Source: Methanomassiliicoccales archaeon
GTDB lineage: Archaea; Thermoplasmatota; Thermoplasmata; Methanomassiliicoccales; JACIVX01
DNA: 5,880 nucleotides
Reading direction: 5' to 3'
Assembly (NCBI GenBank): GCA_028679985.1
Contig: JAJRAH010000040.1
Location: forward strand, 1 to 5,880
Under the pieces are notes generated by a model, which was not told where the DNA came from, searched no databases, and saw nothing but the letters and a program-made list of their open reading frames with translations. Shown piece after piece: positions 3,692-5,880 of the stretch (the stretch's first letter is position 1; each line of letters begins with the position of its first letter). A program made the position numbers and the translations under genes.

Positions 3692-5880
3692 TCATCCCTC
3701 CGACGCCAGCCTGTAGTATCCCGCGGAAGGCTGAAACACCTCACCAGACTCAAGCAGCCGTTTCAGCAGCATCAGCACTCTCTCCTCCGAGACGCCCTCC
3801 GCTTCGGCGCTCTGGACAAGTGTCTCCTTTGCCACTCCCTTCCTCGGATCCGCCAGATCCGATATTAATCTCCTGAGGACGGTGATCTGCTCGCGCTGCG
3901 ACCTGCTCGTCCCGGTAGAGATTATGTCGATGTCGAACCTTCCGGCCTCTCTGGCGATCTTGCTCAGATAGTAATCAACGATCTTTACGGCCCGATTCGC
4001 ATCATCCGACGTCACAAGACTGCTCAAGCGTGCCCTCGCACTCGCCTCTGACAATCTAACGAACGCCTCGAGCTGCCTGGCGGTGATCGGTACCGAGGAT
4101 CCCTCTGCTTCGCCCTGCTTTCTGATCTGCAAGTAGTAGTCTCGAATTATTTTCATAGCCTCATCAGTCAAGACGGGGGTGAAGCGCTTCGAATAGGCGA
4201 CATACTTGCGAAGGAATTCCCTCGAGAACACAGGGACAAGAACGGCCGTATCCGCGATTATCTTGTCGGCGGACAGATCCCCGAGGTCGCCGATGTCAGG
4301 ATGCTTCCTAATCTGGCCCCGCCTATGTGCCTTGAGGATGTGATCCGTAATCTTCGCGTCAAGCTCCGCATCCGGCTTGTCGGTCATCGCGAAAATGAGG
4401 TCGAACCTCGACATCAGTGCCGGAGGAAGATTGATTTGATCAGCAATGAGCTGGTGCTCCTCGAACCTCCCGTATTTCGGGTTTGCGGCTCCGAGTATCG
4501 AGCATCTGCATTGAAGCATGGCAGTTATGCCAGCCTTGGCGACCGTGACGGTCTGGCTCTCCATGGCCTCGTGCATCGCGCTCCGATCGTAGTCCTCCAT
4601 CTTGTCCAGTTCATCGACGGCAGCGAGACCCTTGTCAGCGAGGACCAGCGCACCGGCCTCGAGCGTCCACCTCCCCTCCCCGAAGTCGTCCTTCACTGCA
4701 GCGGCTGTGTTGTGGACGAGGAAGCCGTTCGCAACGAACGCATGACTGTCCTCCACCGTTAGATCATAGACATGAGGCGGAAGGTCCTCCGTGACATCCT
4801 TCCTCCAGATGACTTCGATCCATTGCGCCTCCTTCGTCGGCCTCGATTTCCCGTCTGATTGAGAGGTGAGCGTGAGCAGTCTGTCCCCCACCGATATCTC
4901 CGTAGCTTTGATCCAGTCCCCACTCCCACCGTTCGATCTGGCCATGAGTCTGGTTTCAGCTGTGAGCGAGATCTTCCTCCCCGAGGAAGTCCCCAATTCC
5001 ACAAGAAACGAAGGGGTGTCGATTCTCCAGATGGCTCTCAGGTTCCTGAGTTCGATTTCGCCATCGGTCTTCATCGAGGCGATCCTCTGACCATTCGCCT
5101 CCTGCCTCCACATGCCTTTCTTGACTTCGGTCGGTGAGGCCAGCCTTGATTCGACGAACTCTCCAATCGCGACTTCCTCTCCTTCAACCTCTATCATCGT
5201 GTCTGGGGCGACACAAAGACCCGCCGCGGAAGAGCCTTTCCCGGACGCATAGATGCCCCTGGGAGCAAGCTCGGCCATATACCTGAGCAGCTGGCTGTTG
5301 TGAGACAGTATTGAATTCGTGACGAAGTTGTGTGTCTCTTCGATCTCCAGATCGTAAACCCATTTCACCCTGGCAGGAATCTCCTCCTTAGCCACCAACT
5401 CATCCCAGTCAAGCCCCCTCCCCGATGCCCCCTTGTAGTCGGCTCCGACTGTCCCGGGACCAAGCGCTACGGCTATGCAGGTGCCCACAGGTATCTTCGA
5501 GACGCTCCTCGGCGTGATCCAGGCCGCGTTCTGGACGAAGAGAGGATGCGTCGGGGTGACGGTCAGGCTTCGACCTCCCTTTGTTCTCAGTCTCATCAGT
5601 CTATTCGGGGCCCGACGCTTCCATACCCTTATCGCCTTTCCTTTCTCCACGACGCCTCTTGAAGAGAAAGTCAAGACCTCTACGCCGATGTCGGCATAGA
5701 CGCCGTCATCCACCTCCTTGCTGCCGTTCTTCTTGAGGGCTTCGTTCACGATCTGGCTGATCCGGCGGAAGGTCCCGTCCGCCATCATGACTTCGGCATC
5801 GCCCGTCACGCACTTCGCGACGCCGGGGTCGCCGACCAGGAGCACGTGTATGTCCCCCCTGATGTGCGTCCCGTCATCCA
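3692..5880 (-). CDS. mcm: MCM replicative DNA helicase, C-terminal part, with two in-frame inteins (5' end outside window)
   Basis: This is the ATP-driven hexameric helicase that unwinds DNA at archaeal replication forks. The N-terminal DNA-binding domain lies beyond the window; the visible frame opens in DGTHIRGDIHVLLVGDPGVAK, the MCM Walker A strand. Removing the inteins at 5297-5812 and 4709-5215 leaves about 387 visible residues. Motifs in order are Walker A GDPGVAK (5813-5833) joined to Ser (5294-5296) after splicing, SGKGSSAAGL/TAAAV (helix-2 region), Walker B VDELDKM (4598-4618), a VAKAGI presensor-1 hairpin, sensor 1 AANPKYGRF (Asn at 4481-4483), the arginine finger in LMSRFDLIF (Arg at 4406-4408) and sensor 2 ITARQLE (Arg at 4076-4078). 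The last 70 or so residues resemble the MCM C-terminal winged helix. All ATPase residues within the window are present, so the spliced enzyme should be active. The GTG at 5843-5845 is an internal Val, not a start. The stop is one base from the DUF424 start. Confidence 0.97.
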   Translation of the reverse strand, partial: DDGTHIRGDIHVLLVGDPGVAKCVTGDAEVMMADGTFRRISQIVNEALKKNGSKEVDDGVYADIGVEVLTFSSRGVVEKGKAIRVWKRRAPNRLMRLRTKGGRSLTVTPTHPLFVQNAAWITPRSVSKIPVGTCIAVALGPGTVGADYKGASGRGLDWDELVAKEEIPARVKWVYDLEIEETHNFVTNSILSHNSQLLRYMAELAPRGIYASGKGSSAAGLCVAPDTMIEVEGEEVAIGEFVESRLASPTEVKKGMWRQEANGQRIASMKTDGEIELRNLRAIWRIDTPSFLVELGTSSGRKISLTAETRLMARSNGGSGDWIKATEISVGDRLLTLTSQSDGKSRPTKEAQWIEVIWRKDVTEDLPPHVYDLTVEDSHAFVANGFLVHNTAAAVKDDFGEGRWTLEAGALVLADKGLAAVDELDKMEDYDRSAMHEAMESQTVTVAKAGITAMLQCRCSILGAANPKYGRFEEHQLIADQINLPPALMSRFDLIFAMTDKPDAELDAKITDHILKAHRRGQIRKHPDIGDLGDLSADKIIADTAVLVPVFSREFLRKYVAYSKRFTPVLTDEAMKIIRDYYLQIRKQGEAEGSSVPITARQLEAFVRLSEASARARLSSLVTSDDANRAVKIVDYYLSKIAREAGRFDIDIISTGTSRSQREQITVLRRLISDLADPRKGVAKETLVQSAEAEGVSEERVLMLLKRLLESGEVFQPSAGYYRLASEG
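3697..3701 (-). promoter_or_regulatory. Shine-Dalgarno site deciding the DUF424 GTG start
   Basis: GGAGG on the minus strand sits 6 bases before the GTG at 3690, within the last codons of mcm. It is the strongest ribosome-binding match among the genes here and is the main reason for preferring the GTG start over the in-frame ATG at 3753. Confidence 0.75.
4709..5215 (-). other. Intein 2 (169-residue mini-intein) in the MCM helix-2 region, with variant block B
   Basis: The second insert begins with Cys (5213-5215) after SGKGSSAAGL and ends with Asn (4709-4711) before Thr. Splicing rebuilds SSAAGL-TAAAV, the usual MCM sequence. Block A is CVAPDTMIEVEGEEV (residues 1-15). Block F is VYDLTVEDSHAFVANG (about 149-164), and block G is FLVHN with His-Asn at 168-169 and Thr as the +1 nucleophile. 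Block B reads SLTAETRLM: the expected TxxH is TAET (85-88), with Thr (ACC, 4952-4954) in place of His. The following GDWIKATEISVGDRLL fits the normal post-block-B pattern, so the alignment is not in doubt. There is no endonuclease domain. Similarity to intein 1 is limited to the splicing blocks, so it looks like an independent arrival rather than a copy. Splicing is expected because the gene is otherwise intact, but the rate may be altered. Confidence 0.93.
5297..5812 (-). other. Intein 1 (172-residue mini-intein) inside the MCM Walker A motif
   Basis: This self-splicing protein insert starts with Cys (codon 5810-5812) directly after GDPGVAK and ends with Asn (5297-5299) before the extein Ser. 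Splicing therefore restores GDPGVAK-SQLLR, the standard P-loop. Block A is CVTGDAEVMMADG (intein residues 1-13). Block B contains TVTPTHPLF with the canonical TxxH (86-89). Block F is VYDLEIEETHNFV (about 152-164) and block G is SILSHN with His-Asn at 171-172. All residues expected for a class 1 intein (Cys1, block B Thr/His, penultimate His, terminal Asn, Ser+1) are present, so it should splice. Only about 60 residues separate blocks B and F, too few for a LAGLIDADG endonuclease, and no such motif is visible. It is thus a mini-intein that cannot home by itself. Boundaries are exact from the extein alignment. Confidence 0.95.

Noticed and set aside
3691..3753. Longer DUF424 reading frame from the in-frame ATG at 3753.
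   Set aside because: The extra 21 residues overlap mcm, show no resemblance to the family and have no better ribosome-binding site; GTG at 3690 has GGAGG at ideal spacing.
4301..4762. Open frame of 153 codons on the plus strand opposite the MCM AAA+ core, considered as a possible overlapping gene.
   Set aside because: It covers the most constrained MCM motifs (Walker B, sensor 1, arginine finger), so its openness is a by-product of their codons. No ribosome-binding site or family match is visible.
4709..5812. The possibility that the two inserts are one intein duplicated.
   Set aside because: Outside the splicing blocks the two differ throughout, including block A and block B, so recent duplication is not supported.
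5843..5845. GTG as the start of the mcm gene.
   Set aside because: The codons before it continue the conserved MCM sequence (DGTHIRGDIH), so this is an internal Val and the true start lies beyond the window.

Overview
This window is chromosomal DNA from an archaeon. The evidence is the content: an MCM-type replicative helicase interrupted by inteins, a full-length archaeal NMD3 protein, a DUF424 protein, and ribosome-binding sites complementary to the archaeal 16S rRNA 3' end. I cannot place the lineage firmly. The gene set and the style of the MCM sequence fit Euryarchaeota or Thermoplasmatota, but that is a guess. The window is almost entirely coding; the longest gap between genes is 23 bp. 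I see no RNA genes, insertion sequences or CRISPR.

Positions 1-2343 hold a plus-strand cluster: the C-terminal 240 residues of an ABC transporter ATPase (its Walker A lies before the window), an ABC-2-type membrane permease 4 bp downstream, and, 23 bp further, a CinA/MoaB-like protein starting with TTG. The first two genes very likely form one exporter of unknown substrate. The CinA-like gene may be only a passenger in the transcript.

Positions 2349-5880 hold a minus-strand cluster that converges on the first with 5 bp between stop codons. In transcription order it is mcm (5' end beyond the window), a DUF424 gene and nmd3, with single-base gaps between genes. It joins the DNA replication helicase to two information-processing proteins, one a large-ribosomal-subunit biogenesis/export-type factor.

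The most notable feature is in mcm. Two small inteins (172 and 169 residues), both without a homing endonuclease domain, interrupt the AAA+ core only 27 extein residues apart. The first splits the Walker A motif between its Lys and Ser, so the helicase cannot bind ATP normally until it is spliced out. The second has a Thr where the block B motif normally carries its catalytic His. No wholly new multi-gene system is apparent; the doubly interrupted helicase is the item most worth testing.
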